Assembly (NCBI GenBank): GCA_900541675.1
Contig: UQKU01000003.1
Location: 47,827 to 111,826, forward strand
Direction: 5' to 3'
DNA: 64,000 nt
Source of the DNA: an uncultured Collinsella sp.
GTDB lineage: Bacteria; Actinomycetota; Coriobacteriia; Coriobacteriales; Coriobacteriaceae
Position numbers and translations under genes: made by a program. Numbering within the stretch: position 1 is the first letter of the stretch; every line of letters begins with the position of its first letter. Below, piece by piece: positions 54,294 to 63,025 of this stretch. The notes under the pieces are model-generated. The model searched no databases, was not told the origin of the DNA, and saw nothing but the letters and a program-made list of their open reading frames with translations.

Positions 54294-54459
54294 ATAGACA
54301 CTCCCTTCCTACCGACTAACCCCCATCCTAGGCGGCAACGGCTAAAGGAAACATAAAAGAGACGACTGTCATGCGAACCATGTGCACAATAGCCGTAGGG
54401 TAGTCATTCAAGAATGCCCCCAATGACTATTGACGGCCAAGGCAACGCCGATGCCCTGG

Positions 54460-54611
54460 CAACGACAGCGAAAGCCCGTCAGAGCGAGCAAGGTGCCTTG
54501 AAACAAGGCGGCATTGACCTTTTGGTCATGCCGCCGAAGTTGAAAGGCAGATTGCCGCTCTGGCGGGCTTGCAGCGTCAACTGGTTACGCGGGTTGGTAA
54601 ACCCGCGTAAC
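54460..54611. repeat. 152-bp structured intergenic repeat, copy 2
   Basis: Same element as 12512-12663, 9 differences in 152. Here the terminal hairpin is perfect (GTTACGCGGG/CCCGCGTAAC). It ends three bases before the complementary lysS stop codon. The remaining intergenic 54294-54459 shows only a TAGTCATT/AATGACTA hairpin (54401-54429). Confidence 0.9.
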
Positions 54612-54614
54612 CCC

Positions 54615-56579
54615 CTAGTACATCTTTGCGCCGGCGGGGATGGAAGCGTCGAGCTGGATCAGGTTGAGGCGCTCCTCGCCCTCCTCCTCGTGGATGGCGC
54701 TGATCAGCATACCGCAGCTGGGAATACCCATCATCTTGCGCGGAGGCAGGTTGGTGATGGCGAGCAAGGTCTTGCCGACCAGGTCCTCGGGCTCATAGTA
54801 GCCATGGATGCCGGAGAGGATGGTGCGATCGGTGCCGGTGCCGTCGTCGAGCGTAAAGTTCAGCAGCTTCTTGGACTTCTTGACGGCCTCGCATGCCTTG
54901 ACCTTCACAGCGCGGAAATCGCTCTTGGAGAAGGTATCGAAGTCGACGAACTCCTCGAACAGCGGCTCAACGGCGATCTTGGAGTAGTCGAGCGTGGGCT
55001 TGAGCGGCTTGACGAACGGGCTTGCGGCGTTGCCGGCCTCGGCAGCCTTGGCAGCGGCGGCACCGGACTGGAAACCCTTCTCGGGCTTCATGTGCGGGAA
55101 CAGCAGGACGTCGCGAATGGAAGCCTGGTTGGTGAGCAGCATGACCACGCGGTCGATGCCGATGCCGATGCCGCCCGCGGGAGGCATACCGTACTCGAGG
55201 GCGCGCACGTAGTCCTCGTCGTACTCCATAGCCTCGTCGTCGCCGCCGGCCTTCTCGGCCATCTGGGCGGCAAAGCGCTCGGCCTGGTCGACCGGGTCGT
55301 TGAGCTCGGAGAATGCGTTGGCGTACTCGTGGCCGGCGATGACCAGCTCAAAGCGGTGCGTCAGGCGCGGATCGTCCTCAAAACGCTTGGCAAGCGGGCT
55401 GACCTCGATGGGGTAATCGCATACGAAGGTCGGGTTGACGATGGTGTCCTCGCCCAGCTCATCGTAAATCTCGGCGATGATCTTGCCAGCAGTCCACTCG
55501 GGCTTAATCTCCAGGCCCTTCTCGCGTGCGGCGGCGGCAAGCTCCTCGACCGGCGTGTCGATGGTGACCTGCTTGCCGAGCACATCCGAGACGATGTCGG
55601 TCATGGGACGGCTTGCCCACTCACCGGACAGATCGATGGTCTGGCCCTGATACTCGATGACCTCGGGATTGCCGATAGCCTTGTTAGCAGCCTTGATGAC
55701 GCCCTGTGCGAGTGCCTTCATGCCCTCGAGATCGGAGAAGGCACGATAGGCCTCCATCGTGGTGAACTCGGGGTTGTGGGTGAGGTCCATACCCTCGTTG
55801 CGGAAGATGCGGCCGATCTCGAAGACGCGCTCAAAGCCACCGACGATGCAGCGCTTGAGGTGCAGCTCGGTAGCAATGCGCAGGTAGCACTCCTGATCGA
55901 GCGCGTTGAAGTGCGTGATGAACGGCTTGGCCGTAGCGCCGCCCTGAATGGTCTGCAGGATGGGGGTCTCGACCTCCATGTAGCCGTCAGATTCCATGAA
56001 GCGGCGGAAGGTGGAGAGAATCTGCGAGCGCTTGCGGAAGGTCTCGCGAACATCGTCGTTGGCAATCAGGTCGACATAGCGCTGACGATAACGGGTCTCC
56101 TTATCGGAAAGACCGTGGAACTTCTCGGGCAACGGACGAACGGCCTTGGAGAGCAGCGTCGCGCTCTTGGGGGCGACGGAAAGCTGGCCACGCTTGGTGC
56201 GCACGACCACGCCGGTCACGCCCAGGATATCGCCCAAGTCGAGGGCCTTAAGCGTGCTCCAGGCCGCCTCGTCCATGTCGTTAATACGGCAGAACAGCTG
56301 AATCTCGGCGGTAGCGTCGCGCACGACGATAAACATGATCTTGCCCTGACCGCGCTTGGCGACCACGCGGCCGCCGATCTTCACGACGTCCTCAGTATCC
56401 TCGCCATCGGCAAGATCGGCATATTTGGCCTCAATGTCGACGACATAGTCCTCGATCTCGGAGTGCTCGGGATAGGGGTTCTGGCCCGCCTCGAACAGGG
56501 CGGCGCGCTTTGCCAGACGCGTGGCGCGCTCGTCGTTGAGCGTCGAGGCCTGATCGGCGACGTTCTGGTTCTCTGCCAT
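54615..56579 (-). CDS. lysS: Lysyl-tRNA synthetase with C-terminal tRNA-binding domain
   Basis: A class II synthetase of 654 residues, about 150 longer than usual LysS. The OB-fold (about 65-150), motif 2 (RIFRNEGMDLTHNPEFTTME) and motif 3 (PPAGGIGIGIDRVVMLLT) are complete by residue about 500. After an Ala-rich linker, residues about 545-654 form an EMAPII/Trbp111-like domain (FDTFSKSDFRAVKVKACEAV, LVGKTLLAITNLPPRKMMGIPSCGM), usually found in MetRS. It may raise tRNA affinity. A greA terminator lies before the gene. Confidence 0.95.
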   Translation of the reverse strand: MAENQNVADQASTLNDERATRLAKRAALFEAGQNPYPEHSEIEDYVVDIEAKYADLADGEDTEDVVKIGGRVVAKRGQGKIMFIVVRDATAEIQLFCRINDMDEAAWSTLKALDLGDILGVTGVVVRTKRGQLSVAPKSATLLSKAVRPLPEKFHGLSDKETRYRQRYVDLIANDDVRETFRKRSQILSTFRRFMESDGYMEVETPILQTIQGGATAKPFITHFNALDQECYLRIATELHLKRCIVGGFERVFEIGRIFRNEGMDLTHNPEFTTMEAYRAFSDLEGMKALAQGVIKAANKAIGNPEVIEYQGQTIDLSGEWASRPMTDIVSDVLGKQVTIDTPVEELAAAAREKGLEIKPEWTAGKIIAEIYDELGEDTIVNPTFVCDYPIEVSPLAKRFEDDPRLTHRFELVIAGHEYANAFSELNDPVDQAERFAAQMAEKAGGDDEAMEYDEDYVRALEYGMPPAGGIGIGIDRVVMLLTNQASIRDVLLFPHMKPEKGFQSGAAAAKAAEAGNAASPFVKPLKPTLDYSKIAVEPLFEEFVDFDTFSKSDFRAVKVKACEAVKKSKKLLNFTLDDGTGTDRTILSGIHGYYEPEDLVGKTLLAITNLPPRKMMGIPSCGMLISAIHEEEGEERLNLIQLDASIPAGAKMY

Positions 56580-56596
56580 AAGTTAGCTCCTCAAAC

Positions 56597-56630
56597 TAAA
56601 ACGCTCCCCAGGATTCGGTCCCAGGGAGCG
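56597..56630 (-). terminator. Terminator of greA
   Basis: CGCTCCC..GG/CC..GGGAGCG stem followed on the minus strand by TTTTAGTTT, between greA and lysS. Confidence 0.8.
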
Positions 56631-56658
56631 AAAACATACCTTTACGCGGGACCGTGGT

Positions 56659-57129
56659 CTAGCGTGCGATCTTGGCGATGGTGTAGACGCGGGTCTTGCC
56701 AGAAGGCGTAACGACCTCAACGGAGTCGCCCTCGCCGTGACCGATGATGGCGTGACCGACCGGAGACTCATTAGAGATCTTGTGCTCGAGCGAGTTGGTC
56801 TCGGTGGTACCGACGAGCGTGACCTCCATGACCTCACCGTTGGGATCAATCAGCGAAACGGTGGAACCGATGGAGACGGTCAGATCGCCCGTGGTGGCAG
56901 CAACCTGAGCGTTGGCGAGAATGGCCTGAATCTCGGCAATGCGAGCAGCATTCTGGGCCTGCTTGTCCTTGGCGGCGTCGTATTCGGAGTTCTCCGAAAG
57001 GTCGCCGAACGCGCGGGCTTCCTTGATGTCCTCGACGATCTCCTTGGCGTAATCGCCCTCACGCCAAGCGAGCTCCTCGACGAGCTTCTGGCGGCCCTCA
57101 GCGGTCAGTACGATCTGGCTTGCGTCCAT
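56659..57129 (-). CDS. greA: Transcription elongation factor GreA
   Basis: 156 residues, normal GreA: an N-terminal coiled coil with the acidic tip (KEIVEDIKEARAFGDLSENSEYDAAKDKQ) and a C-terminal FKBP-like domain ending IISNESPVGHAIIGHGEGD. It rescues backtracked RNA polymerase by stimulating RNA cleavage. It lies upstream of lysS, the common greA-lysS arrangement, though a terminator separates the two. Confidence 0.97.
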   Translation of the reverse strand: MDASQIVLTAEGRQKLVEELAWREGDYAKEIVEDIKEARAFGDLSENSEYDAAKDKQAQNAARIAEIQAILANAQVAATTGDLTVSIGSTVSLIDPNGEVMEVTLVGTTETNSLEHKISNESPVGHAIIGHGEGDSVEVVTPSGKTRVYTIAKIAR

Positions 57130-57176
57130 ACGGATATCTCCCCAACTATGATGTAACGATCAACTGTCAACAAAAC

Positions 57177-57210
57177 GAAAAAGACCGGCTAGCCTGCGGG
57201 CAAGCCGGTC
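57177..57210 (-). terminator. Terminator of tatA
   Basis: GACCGGCT/AGCCGGTC stem followed on the minus strand by TTTTTCG. Confidence 0.9.
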
Positions 57211-57235
57211 AGGTGCTCACCCCAAAGGGATGGGA

Positions 57236-57511
57236 CTACTCTGCGTCCGCGTCGCTGTCCTCTGCCTGCTTTTTCTTGGCAGCAGCGAGCTTGGCCTCGA
57301 GCTCTGCGATCTCCTTGTCCTCCTTGGACTCCTCGACCACGACATCCTCGGCCTGCTTGGTTTCGCCCTTATCGTCGCCCTCCATACCCTCACGGATATT
57401 CTTGACGGTAGAGCCGAGGGACTTGCCGAGCTTCGGCAGGTTCTTAGGCCCGAAGATGATCAAGACAACGATGAGAATAATGATGAGCTCAGGAGCCCTC
57501 AGTCCAAACAT
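57236..57511 (-). CDS. tatA: Twin-arginine translocase subunit TatA/E
   Basis: A 91-residue protein: one N-terminal span (MFGLRAPELIIILIVVLIIF), the conserved FGPKNLPKLGKSLG hinge and amphipathic helix, and a charged tail rich in Glu/Lys. TatA multimers form the Tat pore. GGAGG precedes ATG at 57511; the open frame upstream runs through a tRNA and is not coding. It fits the twin-arginine-like signal on the lipoprotein at 17160. Confidence 0.93.
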   Translation of the reverse strand: MFGLRAPELIIILIVVLIIFGPKNLPKLGKSLGSTVKNIREGMEGDDKGETKQAEDVVVEESKEDKEIAELEAKLAAAKKKQAEDSDADAE

Positions 57512-57583
57512 GTAGACCTCCACAATACAGCGAGACAAGCTCGAATGAGTATACCGCGGGTGCCGCGGTATCACAACAATAGC

Positions 57584-57614
57584 TAAAAAAAGGGACCGCA
57601 AGAAGCGGTCCCTT
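57584..57614 (-). terminator. Terminator of tRNA-Pro
   Basis: AGGGACCGC/GCGGTCCCT stem followed on the minus strand by TTTTTTAG. Just beyond, 57552-57569 has a second small perfect hairpin in the tatA leader. Confidence 0.9.
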
Positions 57615-57626
57615 CTCATGCTCTGG

Positions 57627-57700
57627 TCGGGTTGACTGGATTTGAACCAGCGACCCCTGCGTCCCGAACGCAGTGCTCTACCAAACTGAGCCACAACCCG
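57627..57700 (-). tRNA. trnP: tRNA-Pro (CGG anticodon)
   Basis: Minus-strand cloverleaf: CGGGTTG/CAACCCG acceptor, anticodon loop TTCGGGA (CGG), T-loop TTCAAAT, encoded CCA at 57624-57626. Confidence 0.94.
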
Positions 57701-57749
57701 TTAGCTCGACTATAGTAACAAAGTTTTTCGCCGCGTGCTAGAGAAATTT

Positions 57750-58646
57750 TTATTTCTTTGGCGCGTCGATTTGAACCGTGTTGGGAATAAGCTCAGTCGC
57801 GCAGGCCCACCAGCCATTTTGCTGGGCAGCTCCCGCAAGATGGGCTGCCGCAGCGACGGTATCGCAAATGGCAAACGAGCAGGCACCCGAACCGCACACG
57901 TCCACGGCAACGGTTCCCTCCTGTGCGCGCAGCCAGTCGAGAACCGCCTGGATCCGCGGCTCCATCTGCGCGGATATGACGCCCAGATTGTTATGAACGA
58001 GCGCATATGCCGCCTCGGCATCGCCGGCGCGTAAGACAGAAGCAATCGCATCGGGTTTTTCCGCGGGCACCGGGCTCTCATCAAATCGTCGATACGCTTC
58101 AACCGTTGAAACGCTCGTCTCGTGCGGTTTGACCAATACGACAGGTGTCGCCAGAAGCACAGGATACTCAGTGGCCAGCACATCTCCCCCGCCGACGTAG
58201 AATGCGGGACTCGTGTGCAAAAAGAACGGCACGTCGGCGCCGATACCGCGAGCGATGTCATCGAGCGCGGGGTCGGCGCGGTCGATACCCCACAGCTCGG
58301 CCAAGGCAACGATGACCGCAGCGGCATCCGTCGAGGGGCCTCCCAGGCCGGCGCACAGCGGGATACGCTTTTCGATCGTCACGCACACGTTGGCATCGCG
58401 ACCGTAACGCTCGGCCATAGCGATTGCCGCCCGATAGGCCGTATTTTTTTGCATGGGAAAATCGGATGCCGGAACCGTCTGGACGGTCAACGCCTGCGCC
58501 GGCGTGACCGTCACGGTATCGGCTAGACCGACGGCTGCCATCAGGGAATCGACCCTGTGATAGCCGCGGGCGTCGCGCTCGGTATGAACCCCCAGATAGA
58601 GGTTAATCTTTGCCGGCGCGGTCAGGATGAGGGACCGATCGGTCAC
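57750..58646 (-). CDS. ispE: 4-diphosphocytidyl-2-C-methyl-D-erythritol kinase
   Basis: A 298-residue GHMP kinase, the MEP-pathway step between IspD and IspF. The N-terminal APAKINLYLGV carries the substrate Lys/Asn, the ATP loop is PLCAGLGGPSTDAAAVI, and the third motif is VCGSGACSFAI. The usual Ser of the last motif (GSGxT/S) is replaced by A/C, a mild variation. GTG start at 58646 with AGGAG nine bases upstream, two bases after the veg stop, so the two genes are coupled. Confidence 0.94.
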   Translation of the reverse strand: MTDRSLILTAPAKINLYLGVHTERDARGYHRVDSLMAAVGLADTVTVTPAQALTVQTVPASDFPMQKNTAYRAAIAMAERYGRDANVCVTIEKRIPLCAGLGGPSTDAAAVIVALAELWGIDRADPALDDIARGIGADVPFFLHTSPAFYVGGGDVLATEYPVLLATPVVLVKPHETSVSTVEAYRRFDESPVPAEKPDAIASVLRAGDAEAAYALVHNNLGVISAQMEPRIQAVLDWLRAQEGTVAVDVCGSGACSFAICDTVAAAAHLAGAAQQNGWWACATELIPNTVQIDAPKK

Positions 58647-58648
58647 CG

Positions 58649-58945
58649 TTAGTGCTCCTCGAGCTGGTTGCCGAGCGGGGTAAAGATATGTTCGCCGCTC
58701 TCGGGGTCGAACAGTTCGACCTGGCCGGTAAGGACATCGATGTACTGGTAGGACTGACGCGATTTGCGGCCGCGACGCTCGTCAACCTCAACGATAAAGA
58801 CAGCGGGGTGGACGCTCTTGATGGTGCCCATGCGCTCGATGACGCGGGTACGGCCCATGTTGGCCTTAACCTTGACGCGATCGCCCACCATATCGGTCAG
58901 CTTCTCGTGGATGTCGTCGACGTGATTGACTTCCATCTCTTCCAT
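58649..58945 (-). CDS. veg: Veg family protein (DUF1021)
   Basis: A 98-residue small basic/acidic protein of the Veg family: IHEKLTDMVGDRVKVKANMGRTRVIERMGTI at the N-terminal half, then VFIVEVDERRGRKSRQSYQYIDVLTGQVELF. In Bacillus, Veg stimulates biofilm genes. Order veg-ispE is the same as in Firmicutes. ATG 58945 has GGAGG eight bases upstream. Confidence 0.92.
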   Translation of the reverse strand: MEEMEVNHVDDIHEKLTDMVGDRVKVKANMGRTRVIERMGTIKSVHPAVFIVEVDERRGRKSRQSYQYIDVLTGQVELFDPESGEHIFTPLGNQLEEH

Positions 58946-59012
58946 GAATAGGGCCTCCAGAGGGTGCAATTCAAAAAGGGGATAATACCCCTAAGATAGA
59001 CAAAACTCTAAT

Positions 59013-59042
59013 ACTATAGCACCCTGTTGCAGCCATACACAA
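59013..59042 (-). promoter_or_regulatory. Promoter of veg-ispE
   Basis: Minus strand TTGTGT (59037-59042) and TATAGT (59013-59018), 18 bp apart. A GGGGTATTATCCCC palindrome followed by TTTTT lies in the leader (58974-58990). Confidence 0.55.
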
Positions 59043-59048
59043 GCAGCT

Positions 59049-59083
59049 AAAAAAGCCCCGTCTCAAATACGCTCCAGACGACA
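59049..59083 (-). terminator. Probable terminator of the murI-dtd operon
   Basis: Short CGTCT/AGACG stem (with weaker extension) followed on the minus strand by GGGGCTTTTTT, about 45 bp after the dtd stop. Confidence 0.45.
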
Positions 59084-59100
59084 ACTTCGCATGACCAGTT

Positions 59101-59128
59101 GTTACGCGGTTTGGTAAAACCGCGTAAC
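59101..59128. repeat. Hairpin-only copy of the stop-codon repeat
   Basis: GTTACGCGGTTT/AAACCGCGTAAC hairpin with a GGT loop, the terminal part of the 152-bp repeat, ending directly at the complementary dtd stop codon (59129). Confidence 0.85.
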
Positions 59129-59575
59129 CTAAAGATTGTCTGTGTCCAGAACGATGGTGAACGGACCGTCGTTGACCAGGTCGACCTTCATATCGGCGCC
59201 AAAGATACCGTGCGCCACATGCTCAACGTCCTGAGCGACGAGTGTCAAAAAGTACTCGTAAAGTTCGTTAGCGACATCGGGCGCGCCGGCGTCCGTAAAC
59301 GACGGACGGCGGCCGTGGCGGCAGTCGGCAAACAGCGTGAACTGCGACACCACGAGCACCTCGCCGTCGACATCCGCCAGCGCCAAGTTGGTCTTGCCGT
59401 TCTCGTCCTCGTTGATACGCAGCCCGCGGAGCTTGCCCCACAGCTTGTCGGCTTCGGCGCGTGTATCGCCGTTGCCCACGCCCAGCAGCACCAAGTAGCC
59501 GCGTCCAATACGGCCCACGCACTCGCCGTCGACTGTCACGCTGGCGTTGAGCACGCGCTGCACCACCGCACGCAC
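59129..59575 (-). CDS. dtd: D-aminoacyl-tRNA deacylase
   Basis: 148 residues; removes D-amino acids (and Gly from tRNA-Ala) from tRNA. The Gly-cisPro region NDGPFTIVLDT (C-terminal) and SQFTLFADCRHGRRPSFTDAG are intact. It starts three bases after the rdgB stop, at the end of the murE-like/HAD/murI/rph/rdgB/dtd string. Confidence 0.97.
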   Translation of the reverse strand: MRAVVQRVLNASVTVDGECVGRIGRGYLVLLGVGNGDTRAEADKLWGKLRGLRINEDENGKTNLALADVDGEVLVVSQFTLFADCRHGRRPSFTDAGAPDVANELYEYFLTLVAQDVEHVAHGIFGADMKVDLVNDGPFTIVLDTDNL

Positions 59576-59578
59576 GGT

Positions 59579-60220
59579 CTACTCCTCGCCCGTCAGCTTG
59601 GCGGACAGATGCTCGAGCGCATGGAAACGATGGCTGATGGCGTTCTTCTCGTCCGCCGTGAGCTCGGCCATGGTCTTGCCCGGCGTATCGACCGGCAGGA
59701 ACAGCGGGTCGTAGCCAAAACCGTGTTCGCCGCGGCCCTCGTGCGCGATAACGCCTTCGCAGGCGCCCTCGCCATAGGTGACCAGGCCGTCCGTATCGAT
59801 AAGCGCGACGACGCTCATAAAGCGCGCGGTACGGTCCTCGTCTGCCACGCCTTCCAGGTTAACGAGAAGCTTGGCGTTGTTGGCGGCATCGTCGCCATGC
59901 ACGCCCGCATAGCGCGCGCTATACACGCCCGGCTCGCCGTCCAACGCATCGACGACCAAGCCGGAGTCGTCGGCGATGGCCATAAGGCCCGTCTCCTCGA
60001 CCGCAGCCTGCGCCTTGATGATGGCGTTCTCCAAAAACGTCGTGCCGTTTTCCTCGGGGTCCTCAAAATCGCCCAGCTGGCCGAGCGCCACAAAGCGCAC
60101 CTCGGGCATGACCTTGCCCAAAATGGCCTCGATCTCGGTGAGCTTATGGGCGTTGCCGGTTGCCACGACGATGGTCGCCGCCGGGTCGAGAGTGTCGATG
60201 TCAATCTTCTCAAGTGCCAT
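59579..60220 (-). CDS. rdgB: XTP/dITP diphosphatase (RdgB/HAM1 family)
   Basis: 213 residues; hydrolyses ITP, dITP and XTP to keep the nucleotide pool clean. Motifs: IVVATGNAHKLTEIEAIL (substrate loop), TFLENAIIKAQAA, IADDSGLVVDALDGEPGVYSARYAG and GFGYDPLFLP. About 15 extra residues precede the usual start. A good AGGAGG-like site lies upstream of ATG. It follows rph after a terminator-like hairpin. Confidence 0.96.
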   Translation of the reverse strand: MALEKIDIDTLDPAATIVVATGNAHKLTEIEAILGKVMPEVRFVALGQLGDFEDPEENGTTFLENAIIKAQAAVEETGLMAIADDSGLVVDALDGEPGVYSARYAGVHGDDAANNAKLLVNLEGVADEDRTARFMSVVALIDTDGLVTYGEGACEGVIAHEGRGEHGFGYDPLFLPVDTPGKTMAELTADEKNAISHRFHALEHLSAKLTGEE

Positions 60221-60331
60221 AGCTGGCCTCCTTTGTCTCTATAGCAATGCCGAGTTGAGGACGACGAGGACTTCGGCCTCTCTCCCGTCTCAATCAACGG
60301 CAGTCTTATACTTCGACGTTTTCCCAGATAA

Positions 60332-60368
60332 AACCTGCCAAAATAAACCTGTCCCTTTTTGGCAGGTT
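60332..60368 (-). terminator. Terminator overlapping the rph stop codon
   Basis: AACCTGCCAAAA/TTTTGGCAGGTT stem with a GGGACAGG-type loop, followed by TTATC on the minus strand; the right arm contains the rph TAA (60367-60369). Confidence 0.85.
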
Positions 60369-61092
60369 AGGCGAGGGCTTGGCGCTGGAGCTCGATGAGC
60401 TCGGCGATGCCCTTGTCGCCCAAGTCGAGCAGGGCGTTGAGACGCTTGCGGTCGAAGGGCGCCTGCTCGCCGGTACCCTGGAGCTCGATCATCTCGCCGG
60501 TATCGGTGGCGACGAGGTTCATGTCGACCTCGGCGTGGCTGTCCTCGGAATAATCCAGGTCGAGCAGGGTGTTGCCGTCGACAACACCCATGGAAATGGC
60601 GGCAACCTGACCCGTGAGCGGAATGCGCTCGATCTTGCCGGCCTCGACCCACATGGCAAGCGCATCGTGCAGTGCCACCCAGGCGCCGGTGATGCTCGCC
60701 GTACGCGTGCCACCGTCGGCCTGGATAACGTCGCAGTCGACGGTAACGGTGTACTCGCCGAGTGCCTTCATGTTGACGACCGTGCGCAGGCTGCGGCCAA
60801 TCAAGCGCTCGATCTCCATGGAGCGGCCCTTACGGTTGGCATGCTCGCGCTTGCAGCGCTTGCCGGTCGATGCCGGCAGCATCGCATACTCCGCCGTTAC
60901 CCAGCCGGCCTTGGCGCCCTTGCGCCAGCCCGGCACACCCTCTTCGATGGTGGCGGCACACAACACGCGCGTATCGCCAAACTCGGCCAGGCACGAACCG
61001 TGGGCGTGCTTCATGACGCCGTGGGTGAGCTTAACGGGGCGTAGCTCGTTGGCAGCGCGGCCGTTAGCGCGGTTGACCTGCATATACTCCAT
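60367..61092 (-). CDS. rph: Ribonuclease PH
   Basis: A 241-residue phosphorolytic 3'-5' exoribonuclease that trims tRNA 3' ends. N-terminal basic loop (RANGRAANELRPV), RNase PH repeats GRSLRTVVNMKALGEYTVTVDCDVIQADGGTRTASITG, and EDSHAEVDMNLV are present. ATG 61092 has AAAGGA about eight bases upstream. Its stop codon lies in the terminator stem. Confidence 0.97.
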   Translation of the reverse strand: MEYMQVNRANGRAANELRPVKLTHGVMKHAHGSCLAEFGDTRVLCAATIEEGVPGWRKGAKAGWVTAEYAMLPASTGKRCKREHANRKGRSMEIERLIGRSLRTVVNMKALGEYTVTVDCDVIQADGGTRTASITGAWVALHDALAMWVEAGKIERIPLTGQVAAISMGVVDGNTLLDLDYSEDSHAEVDMNLVATDTGEMIELQGTGEQAPFDRKRLNALLDLGDKGIAELIELQRQALA

Positions 61093-61146
61093 GGAACTAT
61101 CCTTTCGGCAAAAGATGGGGCAAAGGTTTCGGCAACTATTTCGCAC

Positions 61147-62031
61147 CTAACCAAGCTCGTCGATATCGACATGCTCGATGCTCTTGAGCGGCTGGCCGAA
61201 GATAAAACTGCCCGCCACCGCAAACTCGGCAATGTTGTCGGACGTGGTGGCAAAGCGATGTTGCGGCTCGGCCGCATCACCTGCCAGCTGCTCGCGGCGC
61301 GTGAGAATATCGGTCAGCTCGCGCGTGGTTTCCTCGGCAGAACTCACCACGCGCACCCCGGGGCCGAGCGCATGGCGAATAGGCCCCACCAGCAGCGGAA
61401 AGTGCGTGCAACCGAGCACCACGGTATCAATGCCATGGTCGTGCAGCGGCTCAACCGTGGCGTCGACCAGCGCGCGAACGGCGGGCGTATCGAAGATATC
61501 CTCGTTCTCGAGCCACTGCTCCTGCAGATGCGCGCCCGAGGCGAGCTCGTGCTCAACGACCTCGACAAAGCTCGAAGCAGGGCAGCCGTATACGTCGACG
61601 CCGGCATCTAGGTCCTGAATGGCACGCGTGTAAGCGCCTGAGCGAATGGTGAGGTTGGTGGCGAGCACGCCCACGCGGCGCGTGCGGGTGCTGTTGATGG
61701 CAGCTCGTGCGCCCGGTGCGATCACACCGATGACGGGGACATCGAGCACCTGCTGGGCCAAACGCAAGGCCGCAGCGGTCGCCGTATTGCAGGCGATGAC
61801 CATGATCTTGACGTCGTGCTTCGACAGCCAACGGCCCGCCTGCAGCGCAAACGAGCGCACCTCGTCCTCGGTGCGGGTGCCGTAGGGGCAACGCTTGGTG
61901 TCACCAAAGTAATAGACGGACTCATGCGGAAGCGCCGTTGCAATCGCGCGCGCGACCGTTAAGCCGCCCAGGCCCGAGTCGAACACGCCGATCGGACGCG
62001 TGTCCCCGGCCAGATTATCGATATCGGACAT
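61147..62031 (-). CDS. murI: Glutamate racemase
   Basis: A 294-residue enzyme making D-glutamate for peptidoglycan. Catalytic Cys regions are VIACNTATAA and VLGCTHFPLL; the N-terminal IGVFDSGLGGLTVARAI carries the substrate loop. ATG 62031 begins MSDIDNL; the GAGG site is rather close (two to three bases), so the start is less certain, but the family N-terminus supports it. Confidence 0.94.
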   Translation of the reverse strand: MSDIDNLAGDTRPIGVFDSGLGGLTVARAIATALPHESVYYFGDTKRCPYGTRTEDEVRSFALQAGRWLSKHDVKIMVIACNTATAAALRLAQQVLDVPVIGVIAPGARAAINSTRTRRVGVLATNLTIRSGAYTRAIQDLDAGVDVYGCPASSFVEVVEHELASGAHLQEQWLENEDIFDTPAVRALVDATVEPLHDHGIDTVVLGCTHFPLLVGPIRHALGPGVRVVSSAEETTRELTDILTRREQLAGDAAEPQHRFATTSDNIAEFAVAGSFIFGQPLKSIEHVDIDELG

Positions 62032-62083
62032 TACCTCACCAGATTCTCTCTCGAAAAAATGCGACCACTCGTGATGCGTCGCG

Positions 62084-62995
62084 CTACGAACGGGCTGCGA
62101 CCAGCAGCTCGGCCGTTGCCACCCAACCGTCGACAATCTTGCCGCGCGTAATATAGGCATTGTCGCAGGCGTCCAAGAACTCCGGGGCACCGGCGCTCGT
62201 CAGACCGTTCTCGACCAGGCAGAACATGCCAACATGGTCGGCCATGTAGAAGTCGGACTCGGAGTCGCCGAGCGCAAGCGTCTCCTCGAGCTCGATCCCC
62301 AGGTGCTCGCAGAAGCGCGCAATGGCAACGCCTTTGTTGAGACCCGCCGGATTGATGTTGAAGGCGCGGCCGTCCTCGACGCGATTAAGCTCGAGCGTCG
62401 TCGGCTTGGACAGGTGAGTCAGATGGCCGTTGCAAGCCCAGACCAGACCGCAGCCGGCCTCGTCCAGGATGGCCTGGACCTCATCGTCGGGCACATCGCC
62501 GCGCATGCCGACGGTGACCTCACGGTACTTGTAGCCGGTCGACATGTCGTTGTGGTATTCGATCTTGTGCGGCCAGCGGGCAAGGATCTTCTCGCACACG
62601 CCGGTCTGCTCGATCACCTGGTGCGGCGTGAGACCGCAGGCGGGGTCGTAGGGCATGTCGCCCGTCAGGTACTCCCAGTCGTTGGCCTTGAGGTCGTACA
62701 TGACCAGGCCGCCCATCTCGCCGATGTAGGAGTTGAGGCCGAGCACGCGGGCGTCCTCATGGATCATGGTGCGATTGCGACCCGAGGTGGGGACCACCTG
62801 GATGCCGGCACGGGCGAGCGCGACAACCGCCTCGACGAGCTTGGTCGAGGGATTGCCGTCGTTATCGCGCAGTACACACGAGCCGGGGGCGAGCATCGTG
62901 GCGTCCAGATCGGTAAAGACATACTTGACCTTGGCAAGACGCTCGCGCACCTCGCCCGAAAGCTCGGCAACGGTCGGCAGGATGTTGTGGGACAT
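62084..62995 (-). CDS. HAD-IIB family hydrolase
   Basis: A 303-residue phosphatase of the Cof/HAD-IIB group. Motif I FTDLDATM (D29, D31), motif II SGRNR (threonine/serine), motif III LNKGVAIARF (Lys) and motif IV LALGDSESDF are intact. The substrate is unknown. ATG 62995 is five bases from GGAG; the GTG at 63001 touches that site. Lies between the murE-like gene and murI. Confidence 0.9.
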   Translation of the reverse strand: MSHNILPTVAELSGEVRERLAKVKYVFTDLDATMLAPGSCVLRDNDGNPSTKLVEAVVALARAGIQVVPTSGRNRTMIHEDARVLGLNSYIGEMGGLVMYDLKANDWEYLTGDMPYDPACGLTPHQVIEQTGVCEKILARWPHKIEYHNDMSTGYKYREVTVGMRGDVPDDEVQAILDEAGCGLVWACNGHLTHLSKPTTLELNRVEDGRAFNINPAGLNKGVAIARFCEHLGIELEETLALGDSESDFYMADHVGMFCLVENGLTSAGAPEFLDACDNAYITRGKIVDGWVATAELLVAARS

Positions 62996-63025
62996 GGTCA
63001 CTCCGTTTACATAGAAGGGGCTGGT

